Of a stretch of DNA of 64,000 nucleotides, positions 18,686 to 27,725 are shown piece by piece. The DNA is from Larsenimonas suaedae. Its GTDB lineage: Bacteria; Pseudomonadota; Gammaproteobacteria; Pseudomonadales; Halomonadaceae. The stretch covers positions 1 through 64,000 of the forward strand of contig NZ_JAMLJI010000004.1 of assembly GCF_023712105.1 (NCBI RefSeq), in the 5' to 3' direction. Both the position numbers and the translations under genes were made by a program. The notes below the pieces were generated by a model. That model worked only from the letters and a program-made list of their open reading frames with translations. It had not been told where the DNA came from and ran no database searches. The first letter of the stretch is position 1, and each line of letters starts with the position of its first letter.

Positions 18686-19879
18686 ATGATTCGATCCAGG
18701 CTCGGCATCATGATGTTTCTGCAGTTCTTTATCTGGGGCGGCTGGTTCGTCACGCTCGGTACCTTCATGGCCAACAATCTCGAGGCCACCGGCGGTGAGA
18801 TTGGCATGGCGTTTTCGACCCAATCCTGGGGCGCAATCATTGCCCCCTTTATCATCGGATTGATTGCCGACCGTTACTTCAATGCCGAACGCATTCTCGG
18901 CGTGCTTCATCTGGCCGGCGCCGTCTTGATGTTCGGCCTGTACACCTCGACCGACTTCTCGACGTTTTACCCGCTCGTGCTTGCCTACATGGTGCTCTAT
19001 ATGCCGACGCTTGCGCTGGTCAATTCGGTATCATTTCGGCAGATGGAAGACCCGGGCCGCGAGTTCGCACGCATTCGCGTATGGGGCACGATTGGCTGGA
19101 TCGTGGCAGGTCTAATGATCAGCTTCGTATTTTCATGGGATTCCACAGCCGCCATCGAGGCGGGTCTTCTGCGCTACACCTTCCTGATGTGTGCCATCGC
19201 CTCCCTTGCGCTCGGCTTGTATAGCTTCACCCTGCCAGCGACACCCCCGGTGGCTGGCGGTGGTGGGCTTCGAGAGATGCTTGGGCTCGATGCGCTGACG
19301 CTGCTCAAGGATCGAAACTACGCGGTGTTTTTCATGGCCTCGGTTTTGATCTGTATACCGCTTGCGTTTTATTACCAGAACGCCAATCCGTTTCTGGCTG
19401 AAATCGGGGTTGAAAACCCGACGGGCAAGATGACGCTAGGTCAGATCTCGGAAGTGCTGTTCATGCTGCTTTTGCCGGTATTCATTCAGCGTTTCGGCAT
19501 CAAGATCACACTGTTGATCGGCATGCTGGCCTGGGCCGTACGGTATGTGCTGTTCGCGTTCGGCAACGCCGACGATGGGATCATCCTGCTGCTGATCGGG
19601 ATTGCCCTGCATGGGGTGTGCTACGACTTCTTCTTCGTCTCGGGGCAAATCTATACCGACCAGCGGGCCGGTGAGCGTTTCAAGAGTGCAGCCCAGGGCA
19701 TGATCACGCTTGCAACCTACGGCGTGGGCATGCTGATCGGCTTTTGGGTGGCCGGTCAGATTACCGAGCGGTTCGTGATGGCGGATGGCCATGACTGGCA
19801 AGGCATCTGGTTGTTTCCTGCGTGCTTCGCACTCGGCGTGTTGGTGCTATTCGCTTTCATGTTTCGTGGCAAGCGATAA
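18686..19879 (+). CDS. MFS transporter, nucleoside:H+ symporter-like
   Basis: 397 residues with 12 predicted membrane segments. The N-terminal MMFLQFFIWGGWFVTLGT and the IRVWGTIGWIVAGL motif are typical of the NupG-like branch of MFS, which is often found in sugar-catabolic operons together with MocA-type oxidoreductases and TIM-barrel isomerases. It is last in the LacI-controlled operon and probably imports its substrate; nucleoside specificity should not be assumed. Confidence 0.87.
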   Translation: MIRSRLGIMMFLQFFIWGGWFVTLGTFMANNLEATGGEIGMAFSTQSWGAIIAPFIIGLIADRYFNAERILGVLHLAGAVLMFGLYTSTDFSTFYPLVLAYMVLYMPTLALVNSVSFRQMEDPGREFARIRVWGTIGWIVAGLMISFVFSWDSTAAIEAGLLRYTFLMCAIASLALGLYSFTLPATPPVAGGGGLREMLGLDALTLLKDRNYAVFFMASVLICIPLAFYYQNANPFLAEIGVENPTGKMTLGQISEVLFMLLLPVFIQRFGIKITLLIGMLAWAVRYVLFAFGNADDGIILLLIGIALHGVCYDFFFVSGQIYTDQRAGERFKSAAQGMITLATYGVGMLIGFWVAGQITERFVMADGHDWQGIWLFPACFALGVLVLFAFMFRGKR

Positions 19880-20392
19880 GCATCGATTCACTGTGTAGTC
19901 GTTTTAAAGCTCAGGCGCCGAGTTCGACCCCTTGGTGCCTGTGGCTGATGTTAGCGCCACGTTTGTAAATAGGATCACACCGTTGACAGATGAATTAACG
20001 AGTGTGTGCCCGCTCAAAAAAGACACAATTAGAACTCGGAAAATTAAAATTTATAAAAGTTAAATTTAGTTAAAACAAGCGTTTAATACACGTGGATGAC
20101 TAAGGATATTGGTACTTTCAATTATTAATTATTCTAATTTAAGCCGATAGAAATGAATTGAATTTAATATTGGCTGCTCCGTTTTTTGCGATTTAAAAAT
20201 TTAATCCTCATAAAACAACGTCTTAAGAGAAATTCCTTTCCGTGTCTTTGTGTTAACTTTTGTTAATTTTTAGTTTGCTTATAATGGCTTAAGTAGATAG
20301 GTGGAATTTATTTAATCTTGATTAAAGAGAGAAGTGTGGGATAGCCTTCGCAAAACTTAACAGCTGCTTATGTAGAATTTCCGAGGGTCAGG
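19880..20392. other. AT-rich region before the T6SS cluster
   Basis: A 513-bp gene-free stretch. From about 20030 to 20335 it is markedly AT-rich compared with both flanks, with several A/T runs, as expected for an H-NS-type silenced or curved promoter region. It should hold the end of the sugar operon (no clear terminator seen) and the promoter of tssB; see the sigma-54-like element at 20337-20352. Confidence 0.6.
20337..20352 (+). promoter_or_regulatory. Possible sigma-54 promoter of the main T6SS operon
   Basis: TGGGAT-N5-TCGCA keeps the invariant GG and GC dinucleotides at the correct 10-bp spacing and deviates from the TGGCAC/TTGCW consensus at three positions. It lies 41 bp before the tssB start. 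The cluster encodes its own sigma-54 activator, and hcp has a far better sigma-54 site. No copies of the hcp enhancer dyad were found here, so this call is tentative. Confidence 0.45.
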
Positions 20393-20908
20393 ATGGCTAA
20401 GAACGACGGTACCGTCGCGCCGAAAGAGCGCATCAACATCAAATATGTGCCTTCGGCAGGCGATCAGGAAGGCGAGACGGAGCTTCCCCTCAAGCTGATG
20501 GTCGTCGGCGATTTCAAGGGAGGCGAGGAAGAGACCCCGCTTGAAGAGCGTAAAGTGCTTTCTGTCGACAAGAACAATTTCTCGTCGGTCATGAAAGAGA
20601 CGGGACTCACCTTGACCACAGCGGTGCCCAACCGTCTGGAAGACAGTGAAGGCGACGAGCCTAAGGAACTGCCCGTTGAACTCAAGATCGACAGTCTTGC
20701 CGATTTCGAGCCGGACAGCATCGCGCGCCAGATGCCGGAACTCAAGAAGCTGATCGAGCTTAGAGAAGCGCTGGTGGCCCTCAAGGGACCGCTCGGCAAT
20801 GTTCCGGCGTTTCGAAGCCGCCTTCAGGAGCTTCTGGGGGACGACAACGCCCGCGAGCAGCTGCTCAAGGAACTCGATCTGCTCGATGATTCGTCCAGCG
20901 CCCAGTAA
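20393..20908 (+). CDS. tssB: T6SS contractile sheath small subunit TssB (VipA)
   Basis: 171 residues, normal for TssB. Seen are the N-terminal ERINIKYVPSAGD and LPLKLMVVGDF blocks and the central LKIDSLADFEPDSIARQMPE segment of the VipA/ImpB family. It pairs with TssC to form the cytoplasmic sheath that contracts and drives the Hcp tube outwards. First gene of the plus-strand T6SS operon, 35 bp before tssC. Confidence 0.97.
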   Translation: MAKNDGTVAPKERINIKYVPSAGDQEGETELPLKLMVVGDFKGGEEETPLEERKVLSVDKNNFSSVMKETGLTLTTAVPNRLEDSEGDEPKELPVELKIDSLADFEPDSIARQMPELKKLIELREALVALKGPLGNVPAFRSRLQELLGDDNAREQLLKELDLLDDSSSAQ

Positions 20909-20943
20909 CCGTTTTAGCGCCCGCTTTCCCAAGGAGTCCTTCC

Positions 20944-22425
20944 GTGGCTAACACCGCAAAAGAGAACACGTCCTCCAGCGTGAGTGAAGAGCAGTCCTCG
21001 CTGCTTGATCAGGTCATGTCGCAAACGCGCATGAACCCGAACGAAGAAGGCTATGACACTGCCAAGAAAGGCGTGGCTGAGTTCGTACGTCAGCTGCTTC
21101 AAAGCGGCGACGAGCAGAGCAAGGTCAGCAAGGGGCTTGTCGACAACATGATCGTCGAGCTGGACCGTCGCATCGGCGCGCAGGTCGATGAAGTTCTCCA
21201 CGATGAACAGTTCCAGGAGCTCGAGTCCAGCTGGCGCGGCCTTAAGCTGATGGTCGATCGCACCGATTTCCGCGAGAACATCAAGATCGACGTCCTGCAC
21301 GCCACGAAAGATGAGCTGCTCGAGGATTTCGAATTTGCCCCCGAAATCACCCAGAGTGGCCTTTATCAGCACGTGTACGCCGCAGGATATGGCCAGTTCG
21401 GCGGCGAGCCGGTTGGCGCGATTATCGGCAACTACGCATTCACACCGTCGTCTCGCGACATGAAGCTTTTGCAGTACACCTCCTCGGTCGGTGCGATGTC
21501 CCACGCGCCGTTCTTGTCCTCGGTGGCGCCAAGTTTCTTCAATATCGATAGCTTCGAACAGCTTCCGCATATCAAGGATGTAAAGTCGATCTTCGAAGGG
21601 CCGCGCTACGCCAAATGGCGTGCCCTGCGCGAATCCGAGGATTCGCGCTATCTCGGCCTGACCGCGCCGCGCTTTCTGCTGCGCTCGCCCTACGACCCGG
21701 ACGAGAATCCGGTCAAGAGCTTCAATTACAAGGAGCAGGCCGGTGGCGAGCACGACAACTATCTCTGGGGCAACACGGCGTTCCTTCTGGGCACACGCCT
21801 GACTGACAGCTTCGCCAAGTATCGCTGGTGCCCGAACATCATCGGCCCGCAAAGCGGTGGTGCGGTCGAGGATCTGCCGGTGCATCACTATGAGGCTTTC
21901 GGTCAACTGCAAAGCAAGATTCCGACCGAGGTGCTGATCACCGACCGTCGTGAATACGAGCTGGCCGATGAAGGGTTCATCAGCCTGACCATGCGCAAGG
22001 GCTCCGACAATGCGGCCTTCTTCTCGGCCAATTCGGTTCAGAAACCGAAAGCGTTCCCCAACACCAAGGAAGGCAAGGAAGCCGAGACCAACTACAAGTT
22101 GGGCACCCAGCTGCCGTATATGTTCATCATCAACCGCCTGGCGCATTACGTGAAAGTGCTTCAGCGTGAACAGATCGGTGGCTACAAGGAGCGTCAGGAC
22201 CTCGAGCGCGAACTCAACAAGTGGATTCGCCAGTACGTCGCCGACCAGGAAAATCCGCCGGCGGACGTACGTAGCCGTCGTCCGCTGCGTGCGGCCTCGA
22301 TCGAGGTCTCCGACGTTGAGGGCGAGCCGGGCTGGTACAAGGTGTCCATGGCGGTGCGCCCGCACTTCAAGTACATGGGTGCCAATTTCGAGCTGTCACT
22401 GGTTGGCCGTCTCGACAAGGACTGA
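20944..22425 (+). CDS. tssC: T6SS contractile sheath large subunit TssC (VipB)
   Basis: 493 residues, as usual. Family blocks include LESSWRGLKLMVDRTDF, APEITQSGLYQHVY, GEPVGAIIGNYAF and the C-terminal RPHFKYMGANFELSLVGRL. It builds the sheath with TssB; the C-terminal region carries the ClpV-facing and disassembly surfaces. A strong hairpin follows it, before tssE. Confidence 0.98.
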   Translation: MANTAKENTSSSVSEEQSSLLDQVMSQTRMNPNEEGYDTAKKGVAEFVRQLLQSGDEQSKVSKGLVDNMIVELDRRIGAQVDEVLHDEQFQELESSWRGLKLMVDRTDFRENIKIDVLHATKDELLEDFEFAPEITQSGLYQHVYAAGYGQFGGEPVGAIIGNYAFTPSSRDMKLLQYTSSVGAMSHAPFLSSVAPSFFNIDSFEQLPHIKDVKSIFEGPRYAKWRALRESEDSRYLGLTAPRFLLRSPYDPDENPVKSFNYKEQAGGEHDNYLWGNTAFLLGTRLTDSFAKYRWCPNIIGPQSGGAVEDLPVHHYEAFGQLQSKIPTEVLITDRREYELADEGFISLTMRKGSDNAAFFSANSVQKPKAFPNTKEGKEAETNYKLGTQLPYMFIINRLAHYVKVLQREQIGGYKERQDLERELNKWIRQYVADQENPPADVRSRRPLRAASIEVSDVEGEPGWYKVSMAVRPHFKYMGANFELSLVGRLDKD

Positions 22426-22440
22426 TCGATAGAACGAAAC

Positions 22441-22462
22441 GCCTCCGCCCCCGGGCGGAGGC
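22441..22462 (+). terminator. Perfect 10-bp hairpin between tssC and tssE
   Basis: GCCTCCGCCC pairs with GGGCGGAGGC around a CC loop. No T-run follows, so full rho-independent termination is unlikely. A stem that protects the tssBC 3' end, or attenuates expression of the downstream genes, would fit the need for far more sheath than baseplate. Confidence 0.6.
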
Positions 22463-22495
22463 GCAAGACTTACTTGATGCCAGGAGTGTTTCACG

Positions 22496-22927
22496 GTGGA
22501 AGCACCTGCAAAAGGCGCCCTGGGGGCCAGTCTGTTTGAACGCATCAACACCGCACCTGCGGGAGGCTCGGTCACGACCGAGTCGTCGCAGTTTTACAAG
22601 ACGGTGGAATCGATCAAGCACCATCTGGTCAGGCTGCTCAACAGCCATCCCGGAAACTGTGAAAGTCGCCCCACTCTGGGCTTGATGGACTTTAACGATG
22701 CCACGGTAGGCACCTTGGATCTGGAGCTTACGATTCAGCGCGCGATCAAGAGCTGTATCGAGCGTTTCGAACCGAGAGTCGACAATGTGGATGTCCGGGT
22801 CATGCCCCGTGACGAACCGCTGTCGCTGCGCTTTCAGATCCGGGCCAATGTGCGTGTTCCCGATGACATGGGCCGCGCGACGATCGATCTAGTCCTTAAC
22901 GACAAGCGTTACCGCTGCCTGGAATAA
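22496..22927 (+). CDS. tssE: T6SS baseplate subunit TssE (gp25-like)
   Basis: 143 residues from a GTG start with CAGGAG 9 bases upstream. It is a gp25-like lysozyme-fold protein with SIKHHLVRLLNSHPGNCESR, LGLMDFND and IERFEPRVDNVDV blocks; the catalytic residues of true lysozymes are not retained in this family. It belongs to the baseplate wedge with TssF, TssG and TssK. Confidence 0.95.
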   Translation: MEAPAKGALGASLFERINTAPAGGSVTTESSQFYKTVESIKHHLVRLLNSHPGNCESRPTLGLMDFNDATVGTLDLELTIQRAIKSCIERFEPRVDNVDVRVMPRDEPLSLRFQIRANVRVPDDMGRATIDLVLNDKRYRCLE

Positions 22928-22993
22928 ACGCCTCCAGCGCGGTTCGCACCATGATTTATATCCCCCACGTGGGCGGTAGGGAACAGTCACGTC

Positions 22994-24754
22994 ATGCTGA
23001 ATCGCTATTATCGCGACGAGCTGAACTTTTTACGTCTCCAGGGACGCGAGTTCGCCGAAGCGCATCCTCAATTAAGCCGGTTTCTTTCCGAACGCAGTGC
23101 CGACCCAGACGTTGAACGCTTGCTTGAAGGCTTCGCGTTTCTGACCGGTCGCATGCAGGAAAAGGTCGAGGATGAATTTCCCGAGCTGACGCACTCGCTG
23201 ATCAGTCTCTTGTGGCCGAACTATCTTCGCCCCGTGCCCAGCGCCACCATCGTTCGTTTTGACCCGAAACTGCACGCCCTCAATGGCAAGCAGACCATTG
23301 CACAGGGCACGGCGCTTCTGAGCGAACCGGTGGATGGCACGGCGTGTGAATTCCGCACCTGCCGGGACGTGACTGTCTATCCGATCACGCATCAGGGTGT
23401 CGAGGCCGAGCACTCTCAAACGGCGTCGGTCATCGAGCTGAAACTTGGCGTGCACTCGGATCAGCCGCTTCATAAGCTGGGGCTCGAGAGCCTGCGCCTT
23501 CACATGGGCGGCGACAACTACACTGCCCAGACCCTGCTGTTGTGGTTGAATCATCATCTCGGTGCAGTGGAGGTCGAGGCCAACGGCCAGTCCCGTCGCC
23601 TTCCGGCCAGTGCCATTGCACCGGTCGGCTTCAAGGAAACCGATGCGCTGCTGCCGTACCCGCGCAATGCGTATCAGGGCTATCGTATTCTTCAGGAATA
23701 CCTGTGCTTCCCGGAAACGTTCCTGTTTTTCGACATCAACGAGCTGTCCCGCTATCTCCCCCGCGAAAAGGCCGATTCGCTGACCCTGAGGTTTCGCTTC
23801 ACACGCACGCTGCCGGTGGACGCACGTGTGCGCGACGAGCACTTTCAGCTTTACTGCGCTCCTGCGATCAACCTGTTCGACCATGACGGCGAGCCGGTCG
23901 ATCTCGATGGCGAGCAGACCGAATACCGCGTGCGCCCCAACGGTCGCAAACCCGCGCACTTCGAGGTGTTCAGCGTCGAGCGCGTGCAGGGGTGGCTTGA
24001 TGGCGCCCGGGGGCGTGGCAATACTCATGCCCGCCAGTACACGCCGTTTGAAAGCTTTCAGCATCAGTTCCAGCAGAATGAAAAACCGACGGGCTATTTC
24101 CGGGTGCGTGTTCGAAACAGCGCGCGCTCCGATGGCTTCGATCATCACATTGCCTTTGTGCGTGACGACGAGGAAGCCTGCCTTGGAATGCACGAGGCGA
24201 TTTCATTAAAGCTCAAGTGCACCAACCGCCAGTTGCCCGAGCGCCTGACGATCGGCGACATCACCACGCCGACCGAATCGAGTCCGACCTTCGCGACCTT
24301 CAGAAACATCACGCGGCCCTCGCTGCCCCTGCGGCCGACGCTTGATGGTCGCCTGCTCTGGCATCTGATTTCGAACCTGTCGCTCAATTACTCCTCGCTG
24401 CTCGACCGCGACGCACTCAGCGCGGTGCTGTCAGCGTATGACTTCAAGGCCCTGATCGACCGTCAGGCCGAGCAGGCTTCCAGGCTGCGCCTCCAGGGGA
24501 TCTTGAGCATCGACACCGCACCGGTGGATCGCATGTATCGAGGGCGGCCGGTACGTGGCATTCGCTCGGTCGTCACGCTGGATCAGAACGCCTTTGCCTC
24601 CGAAGGCGATCTCTACCTGTTCGGCACGGTGCTTGCGCAATTTTTCGCGCTCTACGCAAGCATCAATGCGTTTCATGAACTGCACGTCATCAATCACAGC
24701 AATCAGGAGCGTTACCAGTGGGCCCCGCTCTCCGGCCAGCAACCGCTGATCTAA
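22994..24754 (+). CDS. tssF: T6SS baseplate subunit TssF (VasA/ImpG)
   Basis: 586 residues. The N-terminal family signature YYRDELNFLRLQGREFA is followed by RFLSERSADPDVERLLEGFAFL. TssF is a wedge component homologous in role to phage gp6. The 3' end overlaps tssG by 37 bp, so the two are translationally coupled, which fits their joint stoichiometry in the baseplate. Confidence 0.96.
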   Translation: MLNRYYRDELNFLRLQGREFAEAHPQLSRFLSERSADPDVERLLEGFAFLTGRMQEKVEDEFPELTHSLISLLWPNYLRPVPSATIVRFDPKLHALNGKQTIAQGTALLSEPVDGTACEFRTCRDVTVYPITHQGVEAEHSQTASVIELKLGVHSDQPLHKLGLESLRLHMGGDNYTAQTLLLWLNHHLGAVEVEANGQSRRLPASAIAPVGFKETDALLPYPRNAYQGYRILQEYLCFPETFLFFDINELSRYLPREKADSLTLRFRFTRTLPVDARVRDEHFQLYCAPAINLFDHDGEPVDLDGEQTEYRVRPNGRKPAHFEVFSVERVQGWLDGARGRGNTHARQYTPFESFQHQFQQNEKPTGYFRVRVRNSARSDGFDHHIAFVRDDEEACLGMHEAISLKLKCTNRQLPERLTIGDITTPTESSPTFATFRNITRPSLPLRPTLDGRLLWHLISNLSLNYSSLLDRDALSAVLSAYDFKALIDRQAEQASRLRLQGILSIDTAPVDRMYRGRPVRGIRSVVTLDQNAFASEGDLYLFGTVLAQFFALYASINAFHELHVINHSNQERYQWAPLSGQQPLI

Positions 24755-25746
24755 TCAGCGAGGCGGTGCTGGAACGAGCGCCGCACTACAGCTTTTTCCA
24801 GCTGGTGGAGCTTTTGCATCGGCTGCACGGCGACGATCTCGAGCGCGACGCGCTCGAGACGCCCACGTTCTCGCGCCTGCGCTTTACCGCCTGTGGCTCG
24901 CTCGGCTTTCCGGCAAGCGATGTGCGCCGGGCGCGTCGCACGATTGCGCTGTCGACAGGCATGCCGTGCTATTGGGTCGAGGTCAATTTCTTCGGGCTTC
25001 AGGGGGCCCAGTCGCCGCTGCCCGGCTTCTATCTGGAGTCGCTGGCGCATGAGTACGCCCACCGCGAGGGCGCGCTCGGCGACTTCCTGAACTTCTTCAA
25101 CCACCGTCTCCTGAGCCAGCTGCATCTGATGTGGCGAAAGTACCGCTACTACGTGCGCTTTCAGGACGGCGGGCAGGACGGTTTTTCTCGCGCCGTATTT
25201 TCCCTGTTCGGGCTTGGCGATGAGCGGCTTCGCCACGACAGCACCGTCAACTGGAGCAAGATGCTTGCCTATACCGGTCTGCTGGCCGGCCGCTCGCGCT
25301 CGCCTCAGGTGGTCAGCGGCATCGTGGCGCACTGCTTCGACCTCGAGGAAGTCGAGATCGAACAGTTCAAGCCCCGCTGGATCGAGATTCCGCCCGATCA
25401 GCGCACCGCGCTCGGTGGTGCCAACGCCGCACTCGGCATCTCGACGGTCGCCGGCGAGCGGGTCAGCGACATCGGCAGCAAGTTCGCCCTCTGCTTCAAG
25501 AATCTATCGCTTGACCGCTTCAAGGACTTTCTGCCCAACGGCAAGGATTTCACCGCGCTGAGTCAGCTCATGGACATGACGATGCGCGAGCAGCTCGCCT
25601 TCGATCTCGAACTCGAACTCAAGCCGCACGAGATCAAACCCATGCAGCTCGGCGACGGCACCAGTTGTCAGCTCGGATGGACCACTTTTGTTAACCCGGA
25701 TACGACCCGACCGTTGGAACGCGTCCGTATCCAGATCAGACGGTGA
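24718..25746 (+). CDS. tssG: T6SS baseplate subunit TssG (VasB/ImpH)
   Basis: 342 residues starting at a GTG inside tssF, with CAGGAG eight bases upstream. Family segments are PHYSFFQLVELLHRL, GAQSPLPGFYLESL and LLSQLHLMWRKYRYYVRF. It is a wedge protein working with TssF. tagH follows after 4 bp. Confidence 0.95.
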   Translation: MGPALRPATADLISEAVLERAPHYSFFQLVELLHRLHGDDLERDALETPTFSRLRFTACGSLGFPASDVRRARRTIALSTGMPCYWVEVNFFGLQGAQSPLPGFYLESLAHEYAHREGALGDFLNFFNHRLLSQLHLMWRKYRYYVRFQDGGQDGFSRAVFSLFGLGDERLRHDSTVNWSKMLAYTGLLAGRSRSPQVVSGIVAHCFDLEEVEIEQFKPRWIEIPPDQRTALGGANAALGISTVAGERVSDIGSKFALCFKNLSLDRFKDFLPNGKDFTALSQLMDMTMREQLAFDLELELKPHEIKPMQLGDGTSCQLGWTTFVNPDTTRPLERVRIQIRR

Positions 25747-25750
25747 CCTC

Positions 25751-27193
25751 ATGAAGGGAAAACACCCCCAATACGATCTCACGCTGGTCGTGATCAACAG
25801 TCAGTTGCTCGAGGGCGGCTCCACCAGTTCCCACGTGTTCGGGCCGGAAGGCGGCACACTGGGAAGCTCGCCCAGCGACGACTGGCTGCTTCAGGATCGT
25901 GAACGCACCATTCGCCCCTCGCACGCCCAGATCAAGCGCGTCGACGGCCAGTTCTGTCTGGTCGACCTGTCAGGCCACACCTTTATCAATAACGCGACCA
26001 GTCAGATCGGGCGCCATAGAAGCGTGGTGCTCCGAGACGGCGACGAGTTGAGCGTCGGGCGTTACACGCTTCGAGTGCATCACGGCAACTGGAGCGCCGA
26101 GCCCCCCGGCTCGGCGCCACTGAGCGATCTCGTCGACGAGGAAACCACGCAGCTCACACGAGACGGTGACCCGATCAAGGCCACATCGAGGCGTGCACAG
26201 GACGATCCCCTCGACGCGCTCGGCGATGTCAATCCGGCCGCCAGCGCCGAGGACCCCATGCTTGCGCTCAACCATCGGGGCGGCGCTGAGACCGCCTCAT
26301 CCTCGGAATCAAACGGTTGGCTCGATGACGCCGATGACGAATGGCTCCGGGACGCGCCGAGCGCCATGGAAGACAACCAGAATCGCAGCGAGGCGGCCAT
26401 GGGATTGCCTCGCATCGAGTCAGGGCGTGCGAGCACGTCTTCGACCTCTACATATTCCACTCAACAACCGACGTACAACCGCGCCGAGGGTGCCGCTATG
26501 GACGACAAGCTACTTCACGAACTCGAACAAACCGTCGGCGAACAGCTGCACGACCACTGGTCGGACCAGGACGCCGGGCGCTCTCGCCACATCGGCGCCG
26601 ACCCGTTGCTTCGAGGCCTCGGCGCGCCGCTGTCGTTCAAGGACACTGAAGAGCAACAGCGGTTTCTGCACGAAGCCGGGGCGACGCTTCGGTCGCTGGT
26701 CGAGGGCATGCTGGAGCTGAACGCGTCACAGGGCGACGGACGTTACTCGCTGCGCGACCGCCGGCTGCAGCCGATCGAAGATAACCCGCTTCGCCTCGGT
26801 CAGGGCTATGAGCAGACCATCCATACGCTGTTTTCCGCCGAGCGCAGCCCTGTTCACCTGTCGGCCCCGGCGGCTGTTCGGGAATCGCTCGATCAGCAGC
26901 GCCGCCATCAGCAGGCCGTCGAGGACGCCATCGGTCAGGCGCTCGGCGCCATTCTGGACGCATTCTCGCCGGACGCGCTGCTCAAGCGCTTTCACGCCTA
27001 TCGGCGCAGCGACATGACCCCTGCCGAGGAGAGCGCCTGGGCATGGGACATGTATCAACACTACTACCGCGAGCTGACCTCCAACCGACAGCAGGGCTTC
27101 GAAAAGCTGTTTTGGGAGGTATTCGAGCAGGGCTACGACCGCAGCGTACGAGAGCTTCAAAAGGACGCCGGCCAGCGAGGTGAATCGTCGTGA
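25751..27193 (+). CDS. tagH: T6SS-associated FHA-domain protein TagH
   Basis: 480 residues. An N-terminal forkhead-associated domain (about residues 10-105: GSSPSDDWLL, RPSHAQIKRVDGQFCLVDLS, TFIN) is followed by an Asp/Ser-rich linker (about 125-260) and a C-terminal type VI FHA-associated domain (FSPDALLKRFHAYRR ... AWAWDMYQHYYREL, GFEKLFWEVFEQGYD). FHA domains bind phosphothreonine. In other T6SSs TagH/Fha acts with the PpkA kinase and PppA phosphatase, but neither gene is seen in this window, so its partner here is unclear. It overlaps tssJ by 4 bp. Confidence 0.93.
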   Translation: MKGKHPQYDLTLVVINSQLLEGGSTSSHVFGPEGGTLGSSPSDDWLLQDRERTIRPSHAQIKRVDGQFCLVDLSGHTFINNATSQIGRHRSVVLRDGDELSVGRYTLRVHHGNWSAEPPGSAPLSDLVDEETTQLTRDGDPIKATSRRAQDDPLDALGDVNPAASAEDPMLALNHRGGAETASSSESNGWLDDADDEWLRDAPSAMEDNQNRSEAAMGLPRIESGRASTSSTSTYSTQQPTYNRAEGAAMDDKLLHELEQTVGEQLHDHWSDQDAGRSRHIGADPLLRGLGAPLSFKDTEEQQRFLHEAGATLRSLVEGMLELNASQGDGRYSLRDRRLQPIEDNPLRLGQGYEQTIHTLFSAERSPVHLSAPAAVRESLDQQRRHQQAVEDAIGQALGAILDAFSPDALLKRFHAYRRSDMTPAEESAWAWDMYQHYYRELTSNRQQGFEKLFWEVFEQGYDRSVRELQKDAGQRGESS

Positions 27194-27714
27194 AACGCCT
27201 TGTCATGCTTTTGCTGGTCGCGGTGACGCTGGCCGGCTGCAGCACGGCCTACAACGCCGTGACCAAGACCGGTCGCGTGCTCTGGAACCCCTCGGTGCAG
27301 GTCGGTGCCGACACCGAACAGGCCAGCACCGTCGATCTGAGCATGGTGGCCGAGTCGGACATGAATGCTGACGGTAACGGCCTTGGCGCGCCCATGTCGT
27401 TTCAGGTGCTTCAGCTCAAGGACGATTCGAAGCTGATGGCGGCCGATTACGCCGAGGTCAGCGACGATCTCGAGAACGCGCTCGGCACCAACTACATCGA
27501 CCACGACGACTTCGCGCTGCTGCCGCGTCAGTTCAAGTTCTACGAATCGTTCGATGTGGATCCGGAGACCCGGTTTATCGGGGTCATCGCCTACTACAAC
27601 GACCCGGATCACGCCGAATGGAAGAAAGTGGTACGCATCCGACCCAAGGGCCATCGCTATCACATCCTCGTGCATCTGCGAAATCACACGGTCGAGCTGC
27701 GGCGTGAATACTAG
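27190..27714 (+). CDS. tssJ: T6SS outer-membrane lipoprotein TssJ
   Basis: 174 residues from a GTG start overlapping the tagH stop (GTGA). A lipoprotein signal peptide ends in the lipobox LAGC with acylated Cys17. The rest is a beta-sandwich domain of SciN/TssJ type. It anchors the TssJLM membrane complex in the outer membrane by contacting the periplasmic end of TssM. Confidence 0.94.
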   Translation: MKRLVMLLLVAVTLAGCSTAYNAVTKTGRVLWNPSVQVGADTEQASTVDLSMVAESDMNADGNGLGAPMSFQVLQLKDDSKLMAADYAEVSDDLENALGTNYIDHDDFALLPRQFKFYESFDVDPETRFIGVIAYYNDPDHAEWKKVVRIRPKGHRYHILVHLRNHTVELRREY

Positions 27715-27725
27715 GAAGGTGTCTG

